NCBI GenBank assembly: GCA_013002625.1
Contig: JABDJE010000114.1
Coordinates: 1 to 11,111, forward strand
Reading direction: 5' to 3'
Source: Saprospiraceae bacterium
GTDB lineage: Bacteria; Bacteroidota; Bacteroidia; Chitinophagales; Saprospiraceae
Length of the DNA stretch: 11,111 nucleotides
The stretch's first letter is position 1, and every line of letters starts with the position of its first letter. The notes below the pieces were generated by a model, which worked only from the letters and a program-made list of their open reading frames with translations, was not told where the DNA came from and ran no database searches. Made by a program: the position numbers and the translations under genes. Shown in pieces: positions 1-7,312 of this stretch.

Positions 1-1132
1 GTGTTAACTCATCGACAAAAATACCATCCGGTGGCAATTCATCTCTGATAAGGTCGATATAGGATTTTTGGGGCTCGAGATAGGCTGTTTGTTCCTTCCA
101 TTTCTTCCCTAATTCCAGCATTTCTACTTCTATACTTGGACGTTGATCAATGGATTCTCCTATCTGTTCCATGATCGACTGAAGCGCTTGTTTTGAATCT
201 GCTGTGATTTTCACATCTGCTTTGCGCATACGATCATGTGCGTCCGGATCAATATTTATACTTAAGAATTTAAGTCGATCGTCTTGTCCCCATTTTAATA
301 ATGGCATTCGCGCATGTGATCCAATAGCTATAACGAGATCGCAATCTTTCCAAAGCATATGTGCCGCTGGAACCGGCCAACTCAAATAATGACTGGATGG
401 CATAATGCCTTTGCCCGTTCGGTAAGAAAATACCGGTGCCTGCATATGCTCAGCAAAGGCTTTTACCTCCTCAGAAGCGTGCATGGCTCCACCCGCTACA
501 AAAATTAAGGGGTTTTTAGCAGCTTTTAGCAAATCTAAAGTCTGATCGATTGATGATTGATCGACTTGTGGAATATCAGGATGGATTTTAAAATCATCGA
601 ATTGTACCTCTTGTTTTGCAGATAAAACATCCATGGCTACTTCTACCCCAACCGGCCGAGGCCGATGAGATTGCAAAGCACTGAATGCTTGCGCCATCAC
701 AGAAGGTGCATCGGAAGGACTTTCAATTTCTTTTGCCCACTTAGTAAGTCGTTGCATGATTCCCATCTGATCCGGTATTTCATGCAATACCCCCAGACCT
801 TTACCTTGTACTTTCCTCGGAATCTGTCCTACAAGACAAAGCGTCTTAGCATTTAGTCCCCAAGCTGTAGAAAGCGCACCGCATGAATTTAGGAATCCGG
901 GACCAGGCACGATATTGTAAACCGAGGCATCACCGGTGGCTAAATAATGACCTAAGGCCATATAGGCGGCACCCTGTTCATGTCGGGTGTGTAAGACTTC
1001 TATTTCATCCCTATAATCATAAAATGCATTGTATAACCAATCGTTTTGTACCCCTGGCAATCCATATACTTTTTTTATGCCTGCTTTTATCAAAGATCTT
1101 ACAACGGCTTGTCCTCCGGTTAATTCACTCAT
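1..1132 (-). CDS. Thiamine-diphosphate-dependent enzyme, acetolactate synthase/2-oxoacid decarboxylase family (3' end outside window)
   Basis: The first 377 residues of a ThDP enzyme are visible; the gene continues beyond the left edge. The N-terminal PYR domain (about residues 1-170) has the early GLPG loop (24-27) and an RHEQGAAYMA segment (50-59), whose Glu52 matches the catalytic glutamate that activates the cofactor. A GPGFLN segment follows at 77-82. A central domain (about 190-325) has the family pattern, including FVAGGA (211-216) and AIGSH (269-273). The C-terminal PP domain with the GDG...N metal/diphosphate motif would lie outside. Family members decarboxylate or ligate 2-oxo acids in the cytoplasm. 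The start is ATG at 1130-1132, with only one base after the TAA of the upstream aminotransferase gene, so the two are probably translationally coupled. No small regulatory subunit gene (ilvN-like) is visible and no other ilv genes are nearby, so biosynthetic acetolactate synthase is not assured. Benzoylformate-, sulfopyruvate- or phosphonopyruvate-decarboxylase-like roles remain possible. The family call is strong; the substrate is unknown. Confidence 0.88.
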   Translation of the reverse strand, partial: MSELTGGQAVVRSLIKAGIKKVYGLPGVQNDWLYNAFYDYRDEIEVLHTRHEQGAAYMALGHYLATGDASVYNIVPGPGFLNSCGALSTAWGLNAKTLCLVGQIPRKVQGKGLGVLHEIPDQMGIMQRLTKWAKEIESPSDAPSVMAQAFSALQSHRPRPVGVEVAMDVLSAKQEVQFDDFKIHPDIPQVDQSSIDQTLDLLKAAKNPLIFVAGGAMHASEEVKAFAEHMQAPVFSYRTGKGIMPSSHYLSWPVPAAHMLWKDCDLVIAIGSHARMPLLKWGQDDRLKFLSINIDPDAHDRMRKADVKITADSKQALQSIMEQIGESIDQRPSIEVEMLELGKKWKEQTAYLEPQKSYIDLIRDELPPDGIFVDELT

Positions 1133-1133
1133 A

Positions 1134-2237
1134 TTATCCGTTTATTACTTTTTTTAATGCCTCAATGTATGCCTTGTTGGCTTCCTCAGTGCCTATACTT
1201 ACCCTTATACATCCAGGCGCTCCAAAATTCTCAACGGGCCTTACCATTATACCTTCCATCAACATCGCACGTTCGAATTCTTCCGCAGGCATATCGGGTT
1301 TTATCATAATGAAATTGGCCTCGCTTTCCCAGAATTGCACAGCTAGTTCCTCGAGGGCCTCATATATTTTCGGTTTTTCAGAATTGACTAAATCAACTGT
1401 CTTTTTTATAAATGCGTCATCGCCCAATGCAGCAATTGCCCCGACCATACTCAAGTGACTCAATTGAAAAGGCCGTTGTAAGCCGCGTAGATAATGCACT
1501 ATCTCGGGTGTCGAATATAAATATCCTACGCGCAAACCTGCCAATCCAAAGCATTTGGAAAAGCTGTTGACACCGATCACAGGAAAACCTTCCTTCACGA
1601 ATGTATATGCCGTGGAGCAAGCCGAATGGGTGTTAAAATGGAAATAAACTTCATCCAACACCAACACAATACCTTCTGGTAAGCCGTCCAATAATTTCCT
1701 GATGTCTTCATCGGGGATGATGGTGCCTGTAGGATTATTTGGGCTGTTTAGAAATATAAGCTTTGTCTTTTCATCTATACTATCCAATATGGCTTCCACA
1801 TCCAAAGCGTAAGACCCATCTTTCAATGGTACATTTTTGAGTTGTGCCCCAGTTCGTTTGGTAAATAATTTATAAGCTCTGAACGCCGGCGCACAGGCTA
1901 TGCCATTCTCACCTTCATTTAAAAATGCACGACAAATCATATCCAACAGTTCCATACCACTGTTCGCACAGAGAAATAAGTCTTCTGGTATTTCTGACTG
2001 ATAAAAGCTTTCTAAGGCCTCACGTATGTTTCTGTCCGTACGCTCGGGATAGTACAAAAGATCATTCGTCGCTTCGATAATAGCTTGAATAGCCATAGGA
2101 GAACTACCCAACATATTTTCATTAGAGGAAAGCTTATAAATCTTTTTCCCTGGAACGAGAGATTGCACGTCCGATTTACCTTTTCCACCCTTATATTTAG
2201 AGGAAACATTAAGATATGGTTTGAAAGGCAGCTTCAT
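1134..2237 (-). CDS. PLP-dependent aminotransferase, histidinol-phosphate aminotransferase-like (fold type I)
   Basis: This is a full-length 367-residue cytoplasmic aminotransferase, the usual length for the HisC group. Visible signatures are SSNENMLGSSP (37-47) for substrate entry, NSPNNPTG (164-171) with the cofactor-contacting asparagine, DEVY (195-198) with the pyridine-nitrogen Asp195 and Tyr198, SFSKCFGLAGLRVGY (225-239) with the predicted Schiff-base Lys228, and IRVSIG (344-349) whose Arg345 should bind the substrate carboxylate. The enzyme would transfer an amino group between an amino acid and a 2-oxo acid. No histidine-biosynthesis neighbours are present, and the next gene is a ThDP enzyme one base downstream. 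A role as a general or aromatic aminotransferase paired with that enzyme is therefore as likely as true HisC. The ATG at 2235-2237 is supported because the conserved fold begins soon after; no Shine-Dalgarno sequence is seen, as is usual in Bacteroidota. Confidence 0.9.
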   Translation of the reverse strand: MKLPFKPYLNVSSKYKGGKGKSDVQSLVPGKKIYKLSSNENMLGSSPMAIQAIIEATNDLLYYPERTDRNIREALESFYQSEIPEDLFLCANSGMELLDMICRAFLNEGENGIACAPAFRAYKLFTKRTGAQLKNVPLKDGSYALDVEAILDSIDEKTKLIFLNSPNNPTGTIIPDEDIRKLLDGLPEGIVLVLDEVYFHFNTHSACSTAYTFVKEGFPVIGVNSFSKCFGLAGLRVGYLYSTPEIVHYLRGLQRPFQLSHLSMVGAIAALGDDAFIKKTVDLVNSEKPKIYEALEELAVQFWESEANFIMIKPDMPAEEFERAMLMEGIMVRPVENFGAPGCIRVSIGTEEANKAYIEALKKVING

Positions 2238-2449
2238 AGATTAGGTTGATTTAGCATTTCTGCGAAGTTACATTTTAATCGGTTTCTAAGAATATCTAAA
2301 TCAACTGAATATATGATCCTGATCAATAAAATAGGATGCCAGGTTATTTAGATTGAGTCAATATTGTTAACATTGCCGACATTAATCAAATTATTTAAAG
2401 AAATTCGGCAACGTTTTTAGAAATTTTGTTGTCTATATAGAAAATCCTA
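2238..2449. promoter_or_regulatory. Divergent intergenic region between the aminotransferase and the MbnP-like lipoprotein
   Basis: This 212-bp AT-rich spacer separates two divergent genes, so it should hold promoters for both directions. I could not find a clean Bacteroidota consensus pair (TTG about 20 bp before TAnnTTTG) on either strand; the nearest sequences have wrong internal spacing. The part next to the aminotransferase holds the inverted repeat listed separately. No ORF of credible composition and no terminator-like GC hairpin with a T-tract were seen. Confidence 0.5.
2245..2305. repeat. Perfect 10-bp inverted repeat just upstream of the aminotransferase gene
   Basis: GTTGATTTAG (2245-2254) and CTAAATCAAC (2296-2305) are exact reverse complements separated by 41 bp. 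The near arm lies 7 bp upstream of the aminotransferase ATG. The arms could pair in the leader RNA with a long loop, or be two half-sites for a dimeric or looping regulator. The sequence is AT-rich, so a chance match is possible; the function is inferred from position only. Confidence 0.45.
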
Positions 2450-3184
2450 ATGAAAATGTTTAGAACATTAAGTGTATTTATCGCTTTCTCCCTGATGTTC
2501 ATTTCTTGTGGTGAAGAAGAGCAGGAATTAACTCTAAATTTCAAACTTACCTATGATGGTGAACCTTTGGTTATGTTTGACAATTACACATATCCCGATG
2601 GTAAAACGATCAATTTTTCCAGAATAAGCTTTTATATCAGTGAATTGGAACTTCTATCCGGAGGCAGCTCCACTGAATTAGTCGATGTAGATTATATAGA
2701 TTTAACAATGTCGAATATTGATGAAGACAAATCTAAGGATGGCTACGATTATATTATCCGAAATATGGATGAACTCAATTACGATGGCATCAGATTCAAT
2801 ATCGGGTTAACCCCTCAAATGAACGCAACCTTGCCTTCTGAATATGACTCAAGTCACCCCCTTGCATTAACCAGTGAATACTGGGTCGGCTGGATGTCTT
2901 ATATTTTTGCAAAAATTGAAGGCAACATGGATTTTGATGGTGATGGAAGTTTGGAGCAAGGTATTGCATTGCACTTAGGTGCAGACGCTGCACTCAGAAA
3001 CATCGAAATCAATAGTTTAAACAGTGATAATAAAATCAATATCACATTGGATTTGAAAGATGTATTCGAACAAGATTCTATTTATGATATAGAAACTACG
3101 CCTAGAATCCACAGCCTATCGCATGTTAACCAGACCAATGAGTTAATGGATAACATGGTTAAAAGTATTGTTGTTACACAGTAG
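2450..3184 (+). CDS. MbnP-like family lipoprotein (putative copper-related, surface-exposed)
   Basis: This is a 244-residue protein with a type II signal peptide: a basic start, a hydrophobic core, and a lipobox FISC with the lipidated Cys20. The residues after Cys20 are GEEEQ, an acidic stretch like the lipoprotein export signal that sends Bacteroidota lipoproteins to the cell surface. The body resembles the MbnP-like domain: an opening beta-strand LNFKLTYDG (29-37), ISFYISELEL (59-68), a GIRFNIGL strand (113-120), then a region with His136, Trp145 and Trp148, a DFDGDG acidic loop (161-166), and a HLG strand (175-177). MbnP/CorA/MopE relatives bind copper using histidines and sometimes an oxidised tryptophan, so these His/Trp residues are candidates, but copper binding here is inferred. 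No MbnH-like di-haem peroxidase gene, the usual partner, is within the window. The start is ATG at 2450; an in-frame ATG at 2456 is a less likely alternative because it loses the N-terminal lysine. The 3' end overlaps the convergent methyltransferase gene by 11 bp. Confidence 0.75.
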   Translation: MKMFRTLSVFIAFSLMFISCGEEEQELTLNFKLTYDGEPLVMFDNYTYPDGKTINFSRISFYISELELLSGGSSTELVDVDYIDLTMSNIDEDKSKDGYDYIIRNMDELNYDGIRFNIGLTPQMNATLPSEYDSSHPLALTSEYWVGWMSYIFAKIEGNMDFDGDGSLEQGIALHLGADAALRNIEINSLNSDNKINITLDLKDVFEQDSIYDIETTPRIHSLSHVNQTNELMDNMVKSIVVTQ

Positions 3185-3920
3185 GTTTAAACACAAGATC
3201 AGAAGAAGAAGGAAGCAGTCTTTGTAAAAAAGGCATAACCTTGAGCACTTTAAAATAGAGCATTGTAAACAATGATCTATTGATCTCTTGGTGTGGATCA
3301 AAATGATTTACATATTCCAAACCTATTTCATTTGCAATTTTTTGGATTTTGCCAGGCACCAGCACGTCCTCAGGCGTTACATGGGGCGCCGTATTGACGT
3401 ATTTATAGTGTAAAGGATAAAATAAGCTTGAAGCCGTCGGTTCATACAAAAACAACACAATTCCATCCTCTTTTAAGAGTCTTTTACATTCTTCCAGGGT
3501 TTCTTTTATTTTAATGAAATGGTGCGCAGCAGCATAGCAGAAAATCATGTCGAAAGAAGCATCTCGCAATGGTACATCATAACTTTTACAAGCCAATGCA
3601 TTCGTCATCTTGACATCAAATATTTTTTCCCAATTGGGTAGTGATTCTATGGCGAATGGACTGATATCGGTTACGGTAAAATGAGCTGAAGGGCGATAGA
3701 ACTTTTTCATAAAACAAGATGCCCACCCTTGTCCAGCACCTAATTCAAGTATATGTGCCCGTCCTTTGATTAAACTTCTGAATTTCCGAAGCTTGTAATC
3801 AAATTGCCGGCATTCCTGCATCTTATTCATTAGGTTTCCCTTTGTGAATTTCTCGGGCGATTCCGTTGGACTATCTCTCCAATAGCTTATTTCAATATTT
3901 TCTTTTTCTTCAAGATGCAT
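3174..3920 (-). CDS. Class I SAM-dependent methyltransferase
   Basis: This cytoplasmic protein of 248 residues has a Rossmann-type methyltransferase core. Motif I is ILELGAGQG, about 57 residues from the start, which binds S-adenosylmethionine. An acidic residue ending strand 2 follows in TVTDIS, then a motif-II/III-like segment LRDASFDMIFCYAAAHHF, and a post-motif strand EDGIVLFLYEP. This matches the Methyltransf_11 type; the acceptor is not identifiable. The C-terminal part is rich in hydrophobic and basic residues (FKVLKVMPFLQRLL), perhaps for membrane or lipid contact. The reading frame also offers GTG at 3921-3923, giving one extra residue; ATG at 3918-3920 is preferred. It begins about 9 bp after the stop of the propeller gene, so the two are probably one transcript. 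The 3' end overlaps the convergent lipoprotein gene by 11 bp. The family call is strong; the substrate is unknown. Confidence 0.87.
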   Translation of the reverse strand: MHLEEKENIEISYWRDSPTESPEKFTKGNLMNKMQECRQFDYKLRKFRSLIKGRAHILELGAGQGWASCFMKKFYRPSAHFTVTDISPFAIESLPNWEKIFDVKMTNALACKSYDVPLRDASFDMIFCYAAAHHFIKIKETLEECKRLLKEDGIVLFLYEPTASSLFYPLHYKYVNTAPHVTPEDVLVPGKIQKIANEIGLEYVNHFDPHQEINRSLFTMLYFKVLKVMPFLQRLLPSSSDLVFKPTV

Positions 3921-3929
3921 CACATTTTC

Positions 3930-6900
3930 TTATTCTATTTTCAATGGTTCAAAAGTCTTATAGATATCCAGTTCCAATCCTTTTACCTCTTCAAGATAGC
4001 TGTTCCAAGTGTCACCAAAGAAAGCATTGACTGCCTCTAAAACATTAGCCGTTTTAGTTTTGGCTAGCCTGATAGCATTCTGTGCATTTGGATTCGGTGC
4101 ACCTTTGCCGGTATTTATATATCTGGATCCCGTATACAAATAAGCGTTGAGTGTGCTGTCGCTGTCTCGGTACTCGGTTTTGTCTGAAGGGGGCAACATG
4201 TAAAGGTGCATCAGACTATCAATTTCTTCTTCAATGTCATCGGTTAATTTATTGAAGTCTTTCTTTATTGAATCTTCCTGGACCTTGATAATCTTTCGGT
4301 ATAAACCGAGCGACTTTTTAGCCTCTTTTAAATTATCAAATGCAGTCGTGGCTTTTTCTACCATTCCATTATAATCCTGAAGCGCTTCATATTTTCCTTC
4401 TATATCGAATGCGTCCTGATCAAGTCTGGGATCCAAAGCAACCGTCAGTTGAACAGAATCTTTTGACTCTCCATATTCAAACACTATCTTGTATTCGCCT
4501 GGCAAAATTGGCATACCGCCCAGTTCACCTTCCCGTTCTCTTTCAGATTTAGTTGGATATTTTACGCCACCTTTTCTATCTGGCCACCAGCCAATACGAT
4601 TCATGCCTTCCTTTAGCTTTCTTTTAAATGTGCGCAATGTATCGCCATTCATATCGATGGCACAAATGGTTACTTCTTTAGGTTTCTTTTTTGTCTTCTT
4701 TTTTGTATCCCCTCCTTTACCATTGTCCGCCTTATCGACCTCTTCTGTTTTCTGTTCTTTTTCAGTCTTTGCTTTTTTCTTTTTCTTGGATTTGGTGGAC
4801 TTTTTTACCTCTTTATTCTGGTCTTCTCCATTTTCTTCTTTTCTCTTTTCATCTTTTGGATCTTCAGGTTTATTCCAGATATGGAATCGCGCACCCATGC
4901 TTTTGTTCTGTCCCACAAATTCTGCCTGGCCAATAAAACGAATACCATCATAAGACCTTCGATTGGGTTTATAGGCGATACCAGGTTCAAACACCATGAA
5001 ACTACTGTCCAATAAAGCCATGCCATTTTTGGCCAGAGCTCTCAATGGTTTTATATCATCCAGAATATAGAAGCTTCTCCCAAAAGTTCCCAGGACAAGA
5101 TCATCAAAATCCTGCTGGATTTTCATATCTCTTATCTGAACACTAGGTAAATCCTGATCCCACTTCTGCCACTGTTGTCCATTATTTAAAGAAAAGTATA
5201 AGCCTACGTCGGTGCCCAGAAATAATAAGTTCGGTGCATCAGCATCTTGAACAATCGAAGTAACAAATCCATCCGCGTCATCATCGTTTACTATTCTCTC
5301 CCACGTCGCTCCATAATCAGATGTGTAGTATAGATAAGCTGACCAATCATTCATCCTGTAATTATTGACAACCACATAAGCCTCGCCCGGATTCGTCTTT
5401 GATAGTTCTATTTGTGGAATCCATGCATTTGCAGGCAATTCAGGTAATCGGTCATTCAATAAGGTCCAGGAATTTCCGCCATCTCTTGTAAGTTGTAAAT
5501 TGCCATCATCCGTTCCAACCCAAATTTCGTTAAGATCATGCATACTTGGTGCGATGCATAATATGGTGGTATGATTTTCTGCGCCCGTAACATCAAGCGT
5601 CAGACCTCCGCTTTTTGATTGATCTTGCTTGATGGAATCATTGGTTGTTAGATCCGGAGAAATTATCTCCCAACTCTGTCCACAATCCATACTTTTATGA
5701 ACAAACTGACTCCCAAAGTATAGTCCACAATCTTCTTCCGGGTGAAGGGCAAGTGCCGCATTCCAATTATATCTTAATTTAGTTGTATCGGGATGCGTTG
5801 GTTTGATAAATTCGGTTCTACCGGTCAATTTATCCCAGCTTGCAATATTGCCCCCTTGGGACATCGCATAACCATAGCGATTATCATCTCTTCTGGCAGC
5901 TACATCAAAGCCGTCACCAAAGTACAATTCTTGCCAATCGTAATTTCTGATACCACCGCTTTTTAAGACGAACCCCGGGCCTACCCATGAACCATTATCC
6001 TGCATCCCACCATAGATATTGTAAGGGAAATCATTGTCCACATCTACATGGTAAAACTGTCCAACCGGAAGGTTCTCCGCAAATTGCCAGGAAGCACCAC
6101 CGTCCCGCGAAATATTCAATCCACCGTCATTTCCATTGATCAAGTAATTGGAATCTTCAGGGTCTATCCAGAATGCATGATGATCCGGGTGTACATTGTT
6201 TCCATAATCCATGATCGTTTTAAATGTCTTTCCGCCATCCTGACTACGAGAGACGTAAGACCAAAGGTTGTAGATTCTATTTTCATTTAAAGGATCCACA
6301 TATATTTCACAATAATAAAAAGGTCGATTACCAATATTCTTGTTGCTTACAAGTTTCCAACTGGCACCACCGTCTTCAGATTTATACAAGCCATTTTTCT
6401 TGGCTTCAATAAGTGCATACACCAAACCTGGTTTTGAAGCAGCAAAGGCTATTCCCATACGGCCCAATTCTCCTTTAGGCAGTCCATCCTCTGATGTAAT
6501 TTCTTTCCAATCCTTGCCCCCATTATAACTGATGTATAATCCAGACTCCTTTCCTCCTGATTGCATGTTCCACGGCGTTCTTCTGAACTGCCACATTGCG
6601 GCAATTATCTTATTAGGGTTATTGGGATCAGCTACCATGTCAGCAATACCTACATCTTCTCCCACATACAAGACTTTTTCCCAGTTTGCTCCGCCGTCTT
6701 TTGTCATATATACACCACGGTGCGCACTGTCGCCCCATGCTGAACCCATAGCACCAACCAATACATGATCTGGATTGAGTGGATTGATAATAATACGATG
6801 AATCAATTTGGTTTCTTTCAATCCCATGTATTTCCATGTACGTCCCCCATCAAGGCTTTTAAATACACCTGCACCACTATTATGAGAATTTCTTGGATTC

Positions 6901-7223
6901 CCCTCTCCTGTTCCTACCCAAATCTCATCTGGGTTTGATTGATTGATTTTGAGGGCCCCAATAGATTGTGTGGGTTGATCATCAAATATTGGTTTCCAGG
7001 AAATTCCTCCATTTTGAGACGCCCACACACCGCCTGATGCCGAACCGGCATATATATGATCTTTATCTCTTAGATTAACATCTATAGCGGTTATCCGACC
7101 GCTCATTCCTGCAGGACCTATATTTCTAAACTTCAAATCTTTGAAATGTTCAAGATTGATATCCTGAGCAATGATGAATGTTGTCAATGTCATTAAAACG
7201 AAGAAGAGTAATGCTTTTTTCAT
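3930..7223 (-). CDS. Secreted VPS10/sortilin-like beta-propeller protein with BNR/Asp-box repeats (glycosyl hydrolase-like annotation family)
   Basis: This is a 1097-residue exported protein. Residues 1-19 form a signal peptide (MKK, then a hydrophobic core, likely cut before Gln20 or Asp21). Residues 25-725 carry about eleven Asp-box motifs of the form S/T-x-D-G-G-x-T/S-W, at roughly 69, 123, 174, 232, 282, 327, 372, 511, 579, 634 and 678; the last ones are degenerate (DYG, NNG). This is the hallmark of VPS10/sortilin-like or sialidase-like propellers. Residues 775-930 look like a FlgD-type Ig-like domain, with strands ARFHIWN and VTICAIDMNGDTLRTF and a GMNRIGWW turn, interrupted by a lysine/glutamate-rich insert. 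Residues 940-1097 are predicted helical and charged. I see no sialidase catalytic set and no C-terminal type IX sorting domain, so a periplasmic location or another export route is likely. Many Bacteroidota homologues are labelled glycosyl hydrolase without proven activity. It is transcribed ahead of the methyltransferase gene. The start is ATG at 7221-7223. Confidence 0.88.
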   Translation of the reverse strand: MKKALLFFVLMTLTTFIIAQDINLEHFKDLKFRNIGPAGMSGRITAIDVNLRDKDHIYAGSASGGVWASQNGGISWKPIFDDQPTQSIGALKINQSNPDEIWVGTGEGNPRNSHNSGAGVFKSLDGGRTWKYMGLKETKLIHRIIINPLNPDHVLVGAMGSAWGDSAHRGVYMTKDGGANWEKVLYVGEDVGIADMVADPNNPNKIIAAMWQFRRTPWNMQSGGKESGLYISYNGGKDWKEITSEDGLPKGELGRMGIAFAASKPGLVYALIEAKKNGLYKSEDGGASWKLVSNKNIGNRPFYYCEIYVDPLNENRIYNLWSYVSRSQDGGKTFKTIMDYGNNVHPDHHAFWIDPEDSNYLINGNDGGLNISRDGGASWQFAENLPVGQFYHVDVDNDFPYNIYGGMQDNGSWVGPGFVLKSGGIRNYDWQELYFGDGFDVAARRDDNRYGYAMSQGGNIASWDKLTGRTEFIKPTHPDTTKLRYNWNAALALHPEEDCGLYFGSQFVHKSMDCGQSWEIISPDLTTNDSIKQDQSKSGGLTLDVTGAENHTTILCIAPSMHDLNEIWVGTDDGNLQLTRDGGNSWTLLNDRLPELPANAWIPQIELSKTNPGEAYVVVNNYRMNDWSAYLYYTSDYGATWERIVNDDDADGFVTSIVQDADAPNLLFLGTDVGLYFSLNNGQQWQKWDQDLPSVQIRDMKIQQDFDDLVLGTFGRSFYILDDIKPLRALAKNGMALLDSSFMVFEPGIAYKPNRRSYDGIRFIGQAEFVGQNKSMGARFHIWNKPEDPKDEKRKEENGEDQNKEVKKSTKSKKKKKAKTEKEQKTEEVDKADNGKGGDTKKKTKKKPKEVTICAIDMNGDTLRTFKRKLKEGMNRIGWWPDRKGGVKYPTKSEREREGELGGMPILPGEYKIVFEYGESKDSVQLTVALDPRLDQDAFDIEGKYEALQDYNGMVEKATTAFDNLKEAKKSLGLYRKIIKVQEDSIKKDFNKLTDDIEEEIDSLMHLYMLPPSDKTEYRDSDSTLNAYLYTGSRYINTGKGAPNPNAQNAIRLAKTKTANVLEAVNAFFGDTWNSYLEEVKGLELDIYKTFEPLKIE
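4674..4868 (-). other. Lysine/glutamate-rich low-complexity insert within the propeller protein
   Basis: Residues 786-850 of the propeller protein are dominated by Lys, Glu, Asp, Thr and Gln, with runs such as KSKKKKKAK and KKKTKKKPK. The segment sits between two strands of the FlgD-like Ig domain, so it is probably an extended, flexible loop. The frame stays open through it and the flanking strands are in register, so it is an in-frame insert rather than a frameshift. On the plus strand it appears as a pyrimidine-rich tract. Confidence 0.8.
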
Positions 7224-7247
7224 GTAGTTATTTGGTTTTACAAGGCT

Positions 7248-7279
7248 TTGAAGATATCAAATTTTACAATTAAGATTTG
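7248..7279 (+). promoter_or_regulatory. Candidate Bacteroidota promoter for the large repeat protein, overlapping a near-palindrome
   Basis: TTG at 7248-7250 is followed after 20 bp by TAAGATTTG (7271-7279), resembling the Bacteroidota sigma factor sites TTG and TAnnTTTG except for one extra base inside the -7 element. The -7-like element ends 33 bp before the GTG start. The mirror-image element TAAAATTTG lies on the minus strand at 7258-7266, about 35 bp ahead of the propeller ATG, so the spacer may serve both divergent genes. No good -33 match was found for the minus direction. Confidence 0.35.
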
Positions 7280-7312
7280 AAATAATATTCTAACTTAGAG
7301 CGGTTCAAAATC

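Noticed and set aside
883..1458. 191-codon open frame on the plus strand
   Set aside because: It lies antisense across the ThDP enzyme and aminotransferase genes, both of which have clear family motifs. Its translation has no recognisable domain and a Cys/His/Leu-rich shadow composition.
2316..2337. Small inverted repeat ATCCT...AGGAT as a terminator
   Set aside because: Only five base pairs with a 12-base loop and no T-tract, between divergent starts where no terminator is expected.
4674..4868. Frameshift or sequencing error in the lysine-run region of the propeller gene
   Set aside because: The same frame is open on both sides and the flanking strands belong to one recognisable Ig-like domain, so the insert is in frame.
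4489..4953. 154-codon plus-strand open frame rich in Phe and Ser
   Set aside because: It is the antisense image of the lysine/glutamate-rich insert in the propeller gene; the apparent hydrophobicity comes from the complementary TTT/TTC codons.
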